The notes: generated by a model from the sequence alone, not told the origin. Counted from the first letter of the stretch, positions 1 through 9,800 are shown. The stretch: DNA of 64,000 bases from Niabella soli DSM 19437 (GCF_000243115.2 NZ_CP007035.1:3720001-3784000); one strand, 5' to 3'. Made by a program: numbers and translations.

Positions 1-315
1 ATCTACAAACAGGGCGTTCCGTTGGCAAATCCGTCGCGCAAAGCAGGTGAATGGCAATCCTACGATGTGATCTGGACAGCCCCGGTTTTTGATGCCTCGG
101 GGAAACTGGTTACACCGGCCTACGCCACCGTTTTTTTCAATGGCGTTTTGGTCCAGGATCACTTTGAGCTGAAAGGACCTACCAAGTATATCGGGCAACC
201 TTCTTATGAGTTCGCGCACGGGCCCTCACCCATCAAATTGCAGGCGCATGGCGATAAAAGCAAACCCATCAGCTACCGCAATATATGGATACGGCCGGTT
301 GTGCAGCCGAAATAA
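1..315 (+). CDS. DUF1080 (3-keto-disaccharide hydrolase-like) protein, 3' part
   Basis: The reading frame is open from the first base, so this is the C-terminal part of a gene that starts outside the window. The visible residues IYKQGVPLANPSRKAGEW followed by QSYDVIW match the end of the DUF1080 concanavalin-like fold, which in Bacteroidota is usually a secreted or periplasmic protein acting on sugars (family knowledge). The typical last strand NIWIRPV lies just before the stop. The N-terminal signal and most of the domain are not visible, so substrate and localisation cannot be judged here. Confidence 0.8.
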   Translation: MYKQGVPLANPSRKAGEWQSYDVIWTAPVFDASGKLVTPAYATVFFNGVLVQDHFELKGPTKYIGQPSYEFAHGPSPIKLQAHGDKSKPISYRNIWIRPVVQPK

Positions 316-333
316 GGGTAAAATATACGAAGC

Positions 334-371
334 AAAAAAGCAGCGTTTCTTTTAACAGACGCTGCTTTTTT
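334..371. terminator. Bidirectional Rho-independent terminator
   Basis: A 7-bp stem GCAGCGT/ACGCTGC (340-346 with 359-365) is flanked by six A on the left and six T on the right. It can end transcription of the DUF1080 gene on the plus strand and, read from the other side, that of leuS. Confidence 0.85.
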
Positions 372-410
372 GTTATGAGTTTATCTGAATTAAACGGCGG
401 TTAATTTTCC

Positions 411-488
411 CGCTGATCTTCGCAGATTAAGATACAACGCTGATTTTTCAGATGGGCCTTCTCCCGGTTATCTGCGAAAAGATCAGCG
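411..488. repeat. Imperfect inverted repeat of a dispersed intergenic type
   Basis: The left arm CGCTGATCTTCGCAGAT (411-427) is matched in reverse complement by 470-488, which has two extra bases in the arm. Repeats built from the words 'CGCTGAT' and 'CGCAGAT' are common between genes in Bacteroidota (general knowledge). It sits between the terminator and the leuS stop. No coding potential was seen. Confidence 0.6.
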
Positions 489-505
489 CACATCTGCGGG
501 AATGA

Positions 506-3319
506 TCATACCACAATATTTACCATTTTGTTTTTAACATAAATGATCTTTTTGGGCGGTTTGCCATCCAGCCATTTTTGCACCACTTCGCTGGCCAGCA
601 CCAATTGTTCCACCTCTGGCTGTGTAGCTTCCAGCGAAAGAGTCATCGTAGTACGCATTTTACCATTAACAGAAATAGGATATTCTTTCTCTGATTCCTT
701 AATGTATGCTGCATTAAACACGGGAAACGGTTCGTCCAGGACACTGGTAGTATTCCCTAACGCATGCCATAATTCTTCTGCTATATGAGGGGCATAGGAA
801 GAGATCATGATCAGCAGCGGTTCCAGCACCTTTTTCTTATGCGCTTTCAGATCGGTCAGTTCATTCACCAGGATCATAAAGGCGCTTACACCGGTATTAA
901 AACTGAAGCGTTCGTTATCTTCTTCAATTTTTTTGATCGCTTTATGCAACACTTTTAATTCAGGCGGTGTTGGAGTGTCATTGGTCCAAAGGGCTTGCGC
1001 CTGCTGCGCTGTGCCCGGTACAGCATCCTTATAAAACAGGCGCCACAGCTTTTTCAAAAAGCGGTGCACGCCTTCAATGCCCTTGGTATCCCAGGGTTTG
1101 CTCATTTCTACGGGCCCCAGGAACATTTCGTACATACGAAAGGTATCGGCTCCGTATTTATTGACCAGGTCGTCAGGGTTTACCGTGTTGAATTTGGATT
1201 TGGACATTTTCTCTACCTCCGCACCGCAGGTATATTTTCCATCCTCCAGAATAAATTCAGCATTGGCAAACTCGCCATTACGCCACTGTTTGAATTTTTC
1301 AATATCCAATTCAAATCCGTCAACAATATTTACATCTACATGAATTTTATCAAGCAGTTTCCCTTCATAACTTTGTTCATTAGTAAGCAACCCATGCGAT
1401 ACAAAGGTGTTGGTGCCATTGATCCGGTACACAAAACGGCTGCTGCCCTGTATCATGCCCTGGTTTACCAATCTTTTAAAAGGCTCATCAAAGCTCAAAT
1501 ACCCCAGATCATACAACGCTTTTGTCCACATACGGCTGTAGAGTAAATGCCCCACCGCGTGTTCTGTTCCGCCGATATACAGGTCCACCTGGTTCCAGTA
1601 ATCCGTTGCCTGGCGGGAGGCAAACTCCGTGTCATTATGCGGATCCATATAGCGTAAAAAATACCAACTGGAGCCTGCATAGCCCGGCATGGTATTGGTT
1701 TCCAGTTCCTGTGCCACCCATTCGGGGATATTTGCCAAAGGGCCTTCGCCTTCAGGGCCCGGCTTGTAGCTGTCTACCGCCGGCAATTCGAGCGGCAGCG
1801 CAGCGGCGTCCAGTGCGTACGCGGTGCCGTTCTTCCATTGGATCGGGAAGGGCTCGCCCCAGTAACGCTGCCGGCTAAAGGCGGCGTCACGCATTTTATA
1901 ATTCACCTTGCGTTTGCCGATGCCTTTTTCTTCAATGGTTTGTATCACCAGTTCCATAGCTTCCCGCATGGGTATTCCATTTAGGAATCCGGAATTTTCC
2001 AAAACAGCGTCCTTTGTGGCATTGGCTTCTTCCCCATTAAAATGACTGCCGATAATATTGGTGATGGGGATATTGAAATGTTTTGCGAATTTAAAATCAC
2101 GCTCATCGCCACAAGGCACCGCCATAATAGCGCCCGTACCATAACCTGCTAAAACATATTCACTGATCCAGATGGGGATCAGCCGCCCGTCGAACGGATT
2201 AACCGCATAAGCGCCGGTAAAAACCCCACTGATCTTTTTTTCGGCCATCCGCTCCCGTTCGCTCCGGCTTTTTACATAAGCGATATAATCATCCACCGCG
2301 GTTGCCTGCTCCGGCGTTTTGATCTGATCAACAAGATCCAGTTCGGGCGCGATCACCATAAAGTCCACACCCATGATGGTATCGGGGCGGGTAGTGTAAA
2401 CGGTTAGCGTCAATGGTGAATGGTCAATGGCGAATTGGATCTCAGCACCGCTCGATTTTCCGATCCAGTTGGTCTGCATTTCCTTCATGGCTTCGCTGAA
2501 ATCCACTTCCTGTAAGCCTTTCAGCAGGCGGTCTGCATATTCGGTGATGCGCAGGTACCATTGACGCAATTTCTTTTTCACTACCGGGTAACCGCCCCGC
2601 TCACTAACGCCGTTTACCACTTCATCGTTGGCCAGCACCGTTCCCAGCGCCTCGCACCAGTTCACCTCTCCGTACCCGCAATAAGCCAGGCGGTATTCCA
2701 TTAGGACGGTTTGTTGGGTGGCTGCATCAAATGCCAGCCATTCTTCCGCTGTAAAAATTGGATGTTTAAAATTGGATATTCGAAATTTTTCATTCGGGAA
2801 CGGATGATTTTTATTTCCTTCTTTCTCAAACAGCGCAATCAATTCGGGGATCGGCGTTGCCTTTTGCGTTTGCCGGTTAAACCAACTGTTGAACAACTGC
2901 AGGAAGATCCATTGCGTCCATTTGTAATAATGAGGGTCACTGGTGCGCACTTCGCGTGTCCAGTCGAAGCAAAAGCCTATATTATCCAATTGTTTGCGGA
3001 AGGTGGCAATATTCTTATCTGTAGAAACGGCGGGATGAATACCGTTTTCAATCGCATATTGTTCTGCAGGAAGGCCAAAAGCATCATATCCCATCGGATG
3101 CAGCACGTTAAAACCTTTCAGCCGCTTGTACCGGGAAAAGATGTCGCTGGCGATATATCCTAAGGGATGGCCTACATGCAAACCGGCGCCGCTGGGGTAA
3201 GGAAACATATCCAGCACATAATACTTGGGTTTAGCCGTGTTATTGGAAACGGTATACTCACCTTCTTCCACCCATGTTCTTTGCCATTTACGCTCTATTT
3301 CATTAAAATTATATTCCAT
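506..3319 (-). CDS. leuS: Leucyl-tRNA synthetase
   Basis: Cytoplasmic class I aminoacyl-tRNA synthetase that charges tRNA-Leu. The HIGH-type motif lies in PYPSGAGLHVGHPLGY near residues 41-56, the KMSKS loop appears as EKMSKSKFNTVN in the last third, and the CP1 editing region contains YTTRPDTI. At 937 residues it is within the usual bacterial range. The start MEYNFNEIERKW is standard for the family. Two variable stretches (about residues 174-189 and 294-304) are encoded by DNA resembling this genome's degenerate intergenic repeats (see findings). A Bacteroidota -7 box lies 44 bases upstream, and the gene is transcribed alone. Confidence 0.97.
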   Translation of the reverse strand: MEYNFNEIERKWQRTWVEEGEYTVSNNTAKPKYYVLDMFPYPSGAGLHVGHPLGYIASDIFSRYKRLKGFNVLHPMGYDAFGLPAEQYAIENGIHPAVSTDKNIATFRKQLDNIGFCFDWTREVRTSDPHYYKWTQWIFLQLFNSWFNRQTQKATPIPELIALFEKEGNKNHPFPNEKFRISNFKHPIFTAEEWLAFDAATQQTVLMEYRLAYCGYGEVNWCEALGTVLANDEVVNGVSERGGYPVVKKKLRQWYLRITEYADRLLKGLQEVDFSEAMKEMQTNWIGKSSGAEIQFAIDHSPLTLTVYTTRPDTIMGVDFMVIAPELDLVDQIKTPEQATAVDDYIAYVKSRSERERMAEKKISGVFTGAYAVNPFDGRLIPIWISEYVLAGYGTGAIMAVPCGDERDFKFAKHFNIPITNIIGSHFNGEEANATKDAVLENSGFLNGIPMREAMELVIQTIEEKGIGKRKVNYKMRDAAFSRQRYWGEPFPIQWKNGTAYALDAAALPLELPAVDSYKPGPEGEGPLANIPEWVAQELETNTMPGYAGSSWYFLRYMDPHNDTEFASRQATDYWNQVDLYIGGTEHAVGHLLYSRMWTKALYDLGYLSFDEPFKRLVNQGMIQGSSRFVYRINGTNTFVSHGLLTNEQSYEGKLLDKIHVDVNIVDGFELDIEKFKQWRNGEFANAEFILEDGKYTCGAEVEKMSKSKFNTVNPDDLVNKYGADTFRMYEMFLGPVEMSKPWDTKGIEGVHRFLKKLWRLFYKDAVPGTAQQAQALWTNDTPTPPELKVLHKAIKKIEEDNERFSFNTGVSAFMILVNELTDLKAHKKKVLEPLLIMISSYAPHIAEELWHALGNTTSVLDEPFPVFNAAYIKESEKEYPISVNGKMRTTMTLSLEATQPEVEQLVLASEVVQKWLDGKPPKKIIYVKNKMVNIVV

Positions 3320-3362
3320 AAATCCGTTCAGGGGTTAATTATAGCTGCCCTCGCAGGGGCGG

Positions 3363-3370
3363 CAAATTTA
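3363..3370 (-). promoter_or_regulatory. Putative leuS -7 promoter box
   Basis: Read on the minus strand this is TAAATTTG, a perfect match to the Bacteroidota consensus TAnnTTTG, 44 bases before the leuS start. No clear -33 TTTG was seen at the usual spacing. Confidence 0.5.
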
Positions 3371-3522
3371 CAGAATGTACCCCTGAAACAGCTATTTTAC
3401 ACCGGTTAATACACCAGAAGGGGCAAAAAACCTTAAAAAACTATTAAATACGCCGATTTTAGCTGGCAGGGAATGGAGAATCGTAATTTGATAGTATATT
3501 GCGCACTCAAAAAACTGGAAAA

Positions 3523-3792
3523 ATGGCAACTGGTAAAAGTGCTCCTGCTGTTGTAAAAGAAGTGCCCGCAATATTTGGCAAATCCAATTACCTGCTGATG
3601 CTGGTGGGTGCCATTGTGATCGCGGCCGGCATGTTTTTGATGGCCGGAGGAAAAAGCGATAACCCCGCAGTTTTTAACAAGGCTGAGGTATACAGTGCCC
3701 GCCGGATTACCGTTGCGCCGATCGTGATTATGATTGGCCTGGCAATTGAAGGCATTGCCATCTTTAGAAGATCTTCAAAAAAAGAAAACTAG
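3523..3792 (+). CDS. DUF3098 small membrane protein
   Basis: An 89-residue protein with two hydrophobic segments (LLMLVGAIVIAAGMFLMAG and VAPIVIMIGLAIEGIAIF) joined by a short polar loop. This pattern and length match the Bacteroidota family DUF3098. In many members of the phylum the gene sits beside the undecaprenyl-diphosphatase gene, as here. Function is unknown. The ATG at 3523 is preferred over a TTG 24 bases upstream. The sequence TATATTGCGCAC just upstream recurs before the Fic gene at about 32.9 kb and may be a promoter variant. Confidence 0.85.
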   Translation: MATGKSAPAVVKEVPAIFGKSNYLLMLVGAIVIAAGMFLMAGGKSDNPAVFNKAEVYSARRITVAPIVIMIGLAIEGIAIFRRSSKKEN

Positions 3793-3815
3793 CCAATTTC
3801 TGATAAAAGAATTTT

Positions 3816-3845
3816 AAAGGCGGCTCTCTTATGTCGCCTTTTTTT
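3816..3845 (+). terminator. Rho-independent terminator after the DUF3098 gene
   Basis: The stem AAAGGCG/CGCCTTT (3816-3822 with 3835-3841) is followed by a run of T. It spans an in-frame ATG at 3831, which argues that the downstream uppP gene starts at 3858 instead. Confidence 0.75.
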
Positions 3846-3857
3846 AAATCTATCTAT

Positions 3858-4655
3858 ATGAACATTATCCAGACCATTATATTGGCTGTGATTGAGGGGC
3901 TGACCGAATTTTTACCGATCTCTTCTACCGGGCATATGATCATTGCCTCTGCGGTTATGAAAATTGACCAGGATCCTTTTGTAAAACTATTTGAAGTGGC
4001 CGTGCAACTGGGAGCCATTATATCGGTGATCGTGTTTTACTATAAAAAATTTTTCCCGCTCAATAAGTGGAGTTTTTACCTAAAACTTTTAGTGGCGGTG
4101 ATTCCTGCACTGGTATTGGGGGCCTTATTTTCAAAGAAAATTGATATGTTGTTCGAAAACCCCCTTATCGTAGCTATTATGCTGTTTGCTGGAGGGTTTG
4201 TATTATTATTTATAGACAGCTTATTTAAGCGCCCTCTTATTACGGCGGAAGGGGAGATAACTTATAAAAAAGCCTTTGTTATAGGGATCTGGCAGTGTTT
4301 GGCAATGTTGCCGGGAATTAGTCGCAGCGCGGCTTCTATTATAGGTGGCATGCAGCAGAAACTGACGCGTAGCCTGGCTGCAGAATTTTCTTTTTTCCTG
4401 GCCGTGCCCACCATGTGCGCCGCTACCGGGAAAAAACTTCTGGATGCCTACAATGAAACGCCTCAAATACTAATGGATAAACATAACCTGTTTTTACTGG
4501 GCATTGGAAATCTTATTGCATTTGTGGTAGCGTTAATCGCGATAAAATTCTTTATCAGCTATTTGCAGAAACACGGCTTTAAGCTCTTTGGCTGGTACCG
4601 GATCATTGTTGGCGCGGTGTTGTTGGTTTTGATTTATAAGGGTATTATTGTTTAA
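3858..4655 (+). CDS. uppP: Undecaprenyl-diphosphatase UppP (BacA family)
   Basis: Integral membrane enzyme that dephosphorylates undecaprenyl diphosphate and so recycles the lipid carrier for peptidoglycan and other surface glycans. The two family signatures are present: EGLTEFLPISSTGHMI near the N-terminus and PGISRSAASIIGG in the middle. Several hydrophobic helices follow. From the ATG at 3858 the protein has 265 residues, the normal size. The earlier in-frame ATG at 3831 lies inside the preceding terminator hairpin, so it was not used. Confidence 0.95.
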   Translation: MNIIQTIILAVIEGLTEFLPISSTGHMIIASAVMKIDQDPFVKLFEVAVQLGAIISVIVFYYKKFFPLNKWSFYLKLLVAVIPALVLGALFSKKIDMLFENPLIVAIMLFAGGFVLLFIDSLFKRPLITAEGEITYKKAFVIGIWQCLAMLPGISRSAASIIGGMQQKLTRSLAAEFSFFLAVPTMCAATGKKLLDAYNETPQILMDKHNLFLLGIGNLIAFVVALIAIKFFISYLQKHGFKLFGWYRIIVGAVLLVLIYKGIIV

Positions 4656-4740
4656 ACCAGACTGTTTCTTTTTTTGTTCATTGTTGTGGTCAGCAACAGA
4701 ACATATAGCATCGGTGTTGCGTCGCACACTTCGGCTGCAG

Positions 4741-4785
4741 TGCAGCAATTAGCACATTTTCACATTTTCAAATTAGCACATTAAG
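4741..4785. repeat. Degenerate word-like AT-rich repeat tract
   Basis: Reiterated words 'AATTAGCACATT', 'TTCACATTTTC' and 'AAATTAGCACATT' fill the gap directly upstream of hemL. The tract resembles other quasi-periodic intergenic tracts in this window. It leaves little room for a conventional promoter next to hemL. Confidence 0.6.
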
Positions 4786-4786
4786 C

Positions 4787-6076
4787 ATGTATACGTACCA
4801 ATCCAGCAAATCCCTCTTCGACCGCGCTCAACAAAGCATTCCCGGCGGCGTTAACTCTCCTGTCCGGGCCTTTAAAAGCGTGGGTGGGACGCCCGTTTTT
4901 TTTGAAAAAGCAAAAGGCGCGTATTTATACGATGTACAGGGGCAGCAATACATCGATTATATTGCCTCCTGGGGCCCCATGATCCTGGGGCATGGTTATG
5001 AGCGGGTGGTAAAAGCCATTCAGCAGCAGGTGGCAAAAGCCACTTCCTTTGGGGCGCCAACGGCGCTGGAGATCGAAATGGCGGAATTGATCAGATCTAT
5101 GGCGCCCAATATAGACCTGGTGCGTATGGTAAACAGTGGAACGGAAGCCTGTATGAGCGCCTTGCGGGTAGCACGGGGGTACACAGGAAAAAATAAATTC
5201 ATCAAATTTGAAGGATGTTACCACGGGCATGCCGATGCGTTTTTGGTAAAGGCCGGCAGCGGCGTGGCTACATTTAACATCCAAACCGTGCCCGGCGTTA
5301 CAGCAGGCGCGGCTAACGACACGCTCACCTGCGCCTATAACGACCTGGCAGCAGTTCAGCAACTGGTAAAAGAAAATAAAGGAACAATTGCCGCCATTAT
5401 TGTGGAACCTGTAGCCGGCAATATGGGCTGTATTTTGCCCAAACCAGGCTTTCTCGAGGGGCTTCGGCAACTTTGCAATGAAGAGGGAATGGTGCTGATC
5501 TTTGATGAGGTAATGAATGGCTTTCGCCTGGCTTTAGGCGGCGCGCAGGAGCGGTTAGGCATTGATGCGGACCTCGTTACCTACGGAAAGGTCATCGGCG
5601 CAGGCATGCCGGTGGGGGCCTTTGGAGGCAAGCGGCATATTATGGAAGTGGTGGCCCCGCTGGGAAGCGTGTATCAGGCCGGTACTTTAAGTGGCAACCC
5701 GGTAGCCATGACAGCGGGACTTACCTTGCTAAACGAATTAAAAAACAATCCGCAACTATTAACGGAACTGGACAATAAAACCCAATACCTGAAAGAAGGG
5801 CTCGAAAAAGAATTAAACGCATGGGGCCAGCCTTATGTGATCAATCATTTCGGAAGTATGATCAGTGTGCATTTCAGCGATCATCCCGTTACCAATTTTG
5901 AAGAAGCGGCTGCTGCCAATAACGAACGCTTTAAGCACTTTTTTCATGCCTTGTTGAAACGGGGCATTTACCTGCCGCCTTCGGCTTTTGAAAGTTGGTT
6001 CCTGAACAATGCGCTTACCAAAGAAGATCTGGACAAAACCATACAAGCGGTAAAAGATAGTTTGGAAGAGCTTTGA
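4787..6076 (+). CDS. hemL: Glutamate-1-semialdehyde 2,1-aminomutase
   Basis: PLP enzyme that converts glutamate-1-semialdehyde to 5-aminolevulinate, the C5 route into heme and other tetrapyrroles. Seen in sequence: SIPGGVNSPVRAF at the N-terminus, NSGTEACMSALRVAR, the PLP aspartate in FDEVMNGFR, and the Schiff-base lysine in TYGKVIGAGMPVGAFGG. The length of 429 residues is standard. The start MYTYQSSKSLF fits the family. It is followed by a convergent toxin gene only 9 bases away. No other heme genes are in the window. Confidence 0.97.
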   Translation: MYTYQSSKSLFDRAQQSIPGGVNSPVRAFKSVGGTPVFFEKAKGAYLYDVQGQQYIDYIASWGPMILGHGYERVVKAIQQQVAKATSFGAPTALEIEMAELIRSMAPNIDLVRMVNSGTEACMSALRVARGYTGKNKFIKFEGCYHGHADAFLVKAGSGVATFNIQTVPGVTAGAANDTLTCAYNDLAAVQQLVKENKGTIAAIIVEPVAGNMGCILPKPGFLEGLRQLCNEEGMVLIFDEVMNGFRLALGGAQERLGIDADLVTYGKVIGAGMPVGAFGGKRHIMEVVAPLGSVYQAGTLSGNPVAMTAGLTLLNELKNNPQLLTELDNKTQYLKEGLEKELNAWGQPYVINHFGSMISVHFSDHPVTNFEEAAAANNERFKHFFHALLKRGIYLPPSAFESWFLNNALTKEDLDKTIQAVKDSLEEL

Positions 6077-6085
6077 TGTTGTTCT

Positions 6086-6502
6086 TCATTTAACGCGACT
6101 GCAAAATTCATCCGGGGCAACCACTTCAATGGGGCAATCTCTGAAATCTTTAATGTTTCGGGTGATCAGGTAGCTGATTTTTGAGACGGATTGCGCTGCC
6201 ATTATTTGTATCGCATCTTCAAAATCTTTATAGGAAGACCTCAGACTCTTTTGAATCACATTTAGATCAACGGGAATGATTGTTATAAAATACAACAGAT
6301 CGGACAATAGCGCCCGCAACTCTTTTTCGCCGGTATATTTTTTCATCAAATAATGAGTCGTTGCAAAAGAGTGCGAAGAGGTATAGAGTTTTACCGTATT
6401 CGTTTCAGCCTTTTCAAATAATTCAACGGCAAACCGGCTGAACGGCTTCCGGTCAGCAATAAGGTCAATTAAAATGTTGGTGTCTACAAAGGCGTGACTC
6501 AT
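6086..6502 (-). CDS. PIN-domain toxin (VapC-like RNase)
   Basis: A 138-residue PIN-domain protein, the presumed ribonuclease toxin of a type II toxin-antitoxin pair. The N-terminal FVDTNILIDLI gives the first acidic metal ligand, KDFEDAIQ a central pair, and ITRNIKDF the C-terminal aspartate, so the PIN active site looks complete. Its start overlaps the stop of the upstream gene by four bases (ATGA), which indicates translational coupling to the antitoxin. The RNA target cannot be inferred from sequence. Confidence 0.9.
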   Translation of the reverse strand: MSHAFVDTNILIDLIADRKPFSRFAVELFEKAETNTVKLYTSSHSFATTHYLMKKYTGEKELRALLSDLLYFITIIPVDLNVIQKSLRSSYKDFEDAIQIMAAQSVSKISYLITRNIKDFRDCPIEVVAPDEFCSRVK

Positions 6503-6741
6503 AGGTGTTTTTTTTCAAAATAAGAAAGTAACGCTTCTTTTTCATCAAAATCGTCCGGCAATTTTACCGCACCCGCTATTTTTTTTAATCGTGATGAAAT
6601 TTTTTCGTCCGGGGGGGCTTCCGTGAGCGTTTCCAGGTAACGTTCCACCAGGTCAGATAGACTTCTGCCCGTATGCTTTGCGTAATGCTTGGCTTTTTCA
6701 ATAACAACCGCTTCAATGGTCAGGGTAAGTTTTGTTACCAT
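6499..6741 (-). CDS. Ribbon-helix-helix type antitoxin (DUF6364-like)
   Basis: An 80-residue protein whose N-terminus (KLTLTIEAVVIEKAKHYAK) has the alternating strand and helix of a ribbon-helix-helix DNA-binding domain. The C-terminal part, rich in charged residues, is the expected toxin-binding arm. It is the first gene of the pair and overlaps the PIN toxin by four bases. Antitoxins of this class usually repress their own promoter, and two ATACGTGT direct repeats flank the likely -7 box. The family assignment is by pattern; the DUF6364 label is less certain. Confidence 0.85.
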   Translation of the reverse strand: MVTKLTLTIEAVVIEKAKHYAKHTGRSLSDLVERYLETLTEAPPDEKISSRLKKIAGAVKLPDDFDEKEALLSYFEKKHL

Positions 6742-6770
6742 ATACGTGTGCTTTCGGCAAAGATACGTGT
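6742..6770 (-). promoter_or_regulatory. Toxin-antitoxin promoter with paired direct repeats
   Basis: On the minus strand TATCTTTG (6765-6758) matches the -7 consensus. Two exact copies of ATACGTGT on the plus strand (6742-6749 and 6763-6770) start 21 bases apart, two helical turns. One lies against the antitoxin start codon and the other overlaps the -7 box. This is the layout expected of an autoregulatory operator. Confidence 0.6.
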
Positions 6771-6844
6771 ACTTTTTGTAATGCCCTGTTTTTACTAATA
6801 AGAGCGCCCTCTTATCATCTCTTTCCTGCCATTGTTATATTTCG

Positions 6845-6852
6845 TACCTTTG
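6845..6852 (+). promoter_or_regulatory. ileS -7 promoter box
   Basis: TACCTTTG is a perfect TAnnTTTG match located 19 bases before the ileS ATG. No strong -33 box was seen. Confidence 0.6.
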
Positions 6853-6871
6853 CACTCATTTTTTATCCAAT

Positions 6872-9800
6872 ATGAGCGTGAAATACAGAGAATTTACGGG
6901 GTTGAACCTGCCATCCATCGAGCAGGAAATACTTGCAAAATGGCAGGAGCACCAGGCATTTGAAAAAAGCGTTTCGCTGCGCGACGGCGCTCCTTCCTTT
7001 GTTTTTTATGAAGGGCCGCCCAGCGCCAATGGTATGCCCGGTATTCACCACGTTATTTCACGTACCTTAAAAGATCTGGTTTGTCGCTATAAAACCATGC
7101 AGGGTTTCCAGGTAAAACGCAAAGGCGGCTGGGATACGCACGGCTTGCCGGTGGAACTGGGCGTGGAAAAAGAACTGGGCATCACTAAAGAGGATATTGG
7201 TAAAAAAATATCAGTAGAAGAATATAACCAGAAATGCCGGGAGGCCGTACTGCGGTTTAAAGACAAATGGGATGACCTGACCCGCAAAATGGGCTATTGG
7301 GTGGATCTGAACGATCCGTATATCACCTTTAAGAATGAGTATATTGAAACCCTTTGGTATTTGCTTAAGCAATTGTATAACAAAGGGTTACTCTATAAAA
7401 GTGTTAGTATACAACCCTATTCTCCTGCTGCCGGAACCGGGTTAAGTTCTCACGAATTGAACCAGCCGGGTACGTATAAAGATGTAAAAGATACCAGCGC
7501 CACGGTGTTGTTCAAAGCGATCAAATCAGGCGTTTTGGAAAATATCGCGGGCGATGTATACTTTATGGCATGGACCACCACCCCGTGGACGTTGCCCTCC
7601 AACCTGGGGTTAACGGTAGGCGGCACTATCGAATATGCTTTGGTGGAATCGTATAATCCGTATACGCATGAGCCGCAAAAAGTAATCATTGCGCTTCCTT
7701 TATTCTATAGGTATTTTAAGGAGGGTGGAGAAACGGCAGATTTTGACAGTTATACCGCAGAGAGCAAGCTGATTCCCTGGAGAATACTAACCACTTTCAA
7801 AGGAAAGGACCTGGAAGGCCTTCAGTACGAACAATTGCTGCCTTTTGAATCCAACGCTCCCGAAAAAATACAGGAAACCACTCCGGGCGCCACACCCTTT
7901 AAAGTAATGGTGGGCGATTTTGTAACCACGGAAGATGGTACCGGTATTGTGCACACGGCGCCGGCTTTTGGAGCAGACGACTATAAAGTAGGTAAGAAAA
8001 ATAATATAGGAATCCTGACATTGGTAGACAAGGAGGGAAAATTCATTGATGGTACCGGGGAATTTAGCGGGCGGTATGTGAAAGACTATAAAGACCAGAA
8101 GGATTATGTAGATGTGAACGTGGACATCAGCGTAAAATTAAAGAAGGAAGGCCGTGCTTTTAAAGTAGAAAAATACGAGCACAACTATCCCCATTGCTGG
8201 CGCACTGATAAACCGATCCTCTATTATCCATTGGATGCCTGGTTTATAAAGACCACTGCGCTGCGCGACCGCATGGTGGAGCTGAACAAAACCATTCACT
8301 GGAAACCCAAATCCACCGGCGAAGGCCGTTTTGGCAACTGGCTGGAAAATATGGTGGACTGGAACCTGAGCCGCAGTCGTTTCTGGGGCACGCCGCTGCC
8401 CATATGGGCTACGGAAGATGGTTCAGAAATGAAATGTATCGGTTCGGTTGAAGAGCTGAACGAAGAGATCAAAAAAGCAAACGGGGTTTTAGGCGGTGAC
8501 GTAAATAAAGGGTACCTGCATAACGGTATATTGGATCTGCACAAACCTTATGTAGATGAGGTAGTTCTGGTAAGCGATTCGGGCAAACCGATGCACCGGG
8601 AACCGGATCTGATTGATGTTTGGTTCGATAGTGGTGCCATGCCCTACGCACAATGGGGCCTGAACTACGAAAAACTAAAAGCCGGTGATGCGCAGCCGTT
8701 CAATCAGCCTTTTGACACCAATTTCCCTGCTGATTTTATTTGTGAAGGCGTGGACCAAACCCGCGGCTGGTTCTATACCCTGCACGCGATTGCGTCGCTG
8801 CTGTTCGACAGTGTGGCCTACAAAACCGTGGTAAGCAACGGGCTGGTGCTGGATAAGAACGGTAATAAAATGAGCAAGCGCCTGGGCAATGTGGTAGACC
8901 CTTTTACTACTATCGAAACCTTTGGCGCCGATGCAACACGTTGGTACTTAATAACAAACGCCTCCCCCTGGGATAACCTTAAGTTTGATATTGATGGTAT
9001 TAAAGAAGTACAACGCAAGTTCTTTGGTACCTTATATAATACCTACCAGTTTTTTGCACTTTACGCCAATGTAGATGGATTCACGTTTAAAGAAGCAAAA
9101 ATTCCGCTTAGCGAGCGCCCCGAAATTGACCGCTGGATTATTTCCTCCTTAAATACATTGGTAAAAGAAGTAACAACGGCTATGGACGATTATGAGCCTA
9201 CGCAGGCAGGCCGTTTGATCGAAGATTTTGTTGATGAACACCTAAGTAACTGGTATGTAAGGCTTTGCAGGAGAAGGTTCTGGAAAGGTGAGTATGAGAA
9301 AGATAAGATAGCAGCCTATCAAACCTTGTTTGAATGCCTGGAAACCGTAACCCGGTTAATGGCGCCGATTGCACCGTTTTTCAGTGATGCCGTTTTTCAA
9401 AACCTGAACAGCGTGGCCAATCATTTTGATGTAACGTCGGTGCACCATGCCCTGTTTCCCAAAGCGGATGAAAGTGCGATCGACCCGTCCCTGGAAGAAC
9501 GGATGCAACTGGCACAGGATATTTCCTCTTTAATACTCTCCCTGAGGAAAAAAGTGAACATTAAGGTTCGTCAACCGTTACAGAAGGTATTAATTCCGGT
9601 TTTGAACCCGGCAATGACCGAACAGCTTCAAAAAGTAGAGGCGCTGATCCAGTCGGAAGTGAATGTAAAGCAAGTAGAGTACCTTGTTGACACTGAAGGA
9701 TTTATAAAGAAGAAGATCAAGCCTAATTTCGTGGCGCTGGGGAAAAAACTGGGACCAAAAATGAAGGCCGTTTCCAATAAACTGGCCGGTTTTAGCCAGG

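Noticed and set aside
995-1546. Long open frame on the plus strand opposite leuS
   Set aside because: It lies entirely antisense to a well-supported leuS, has no recognised domain, and is a mirror frame.
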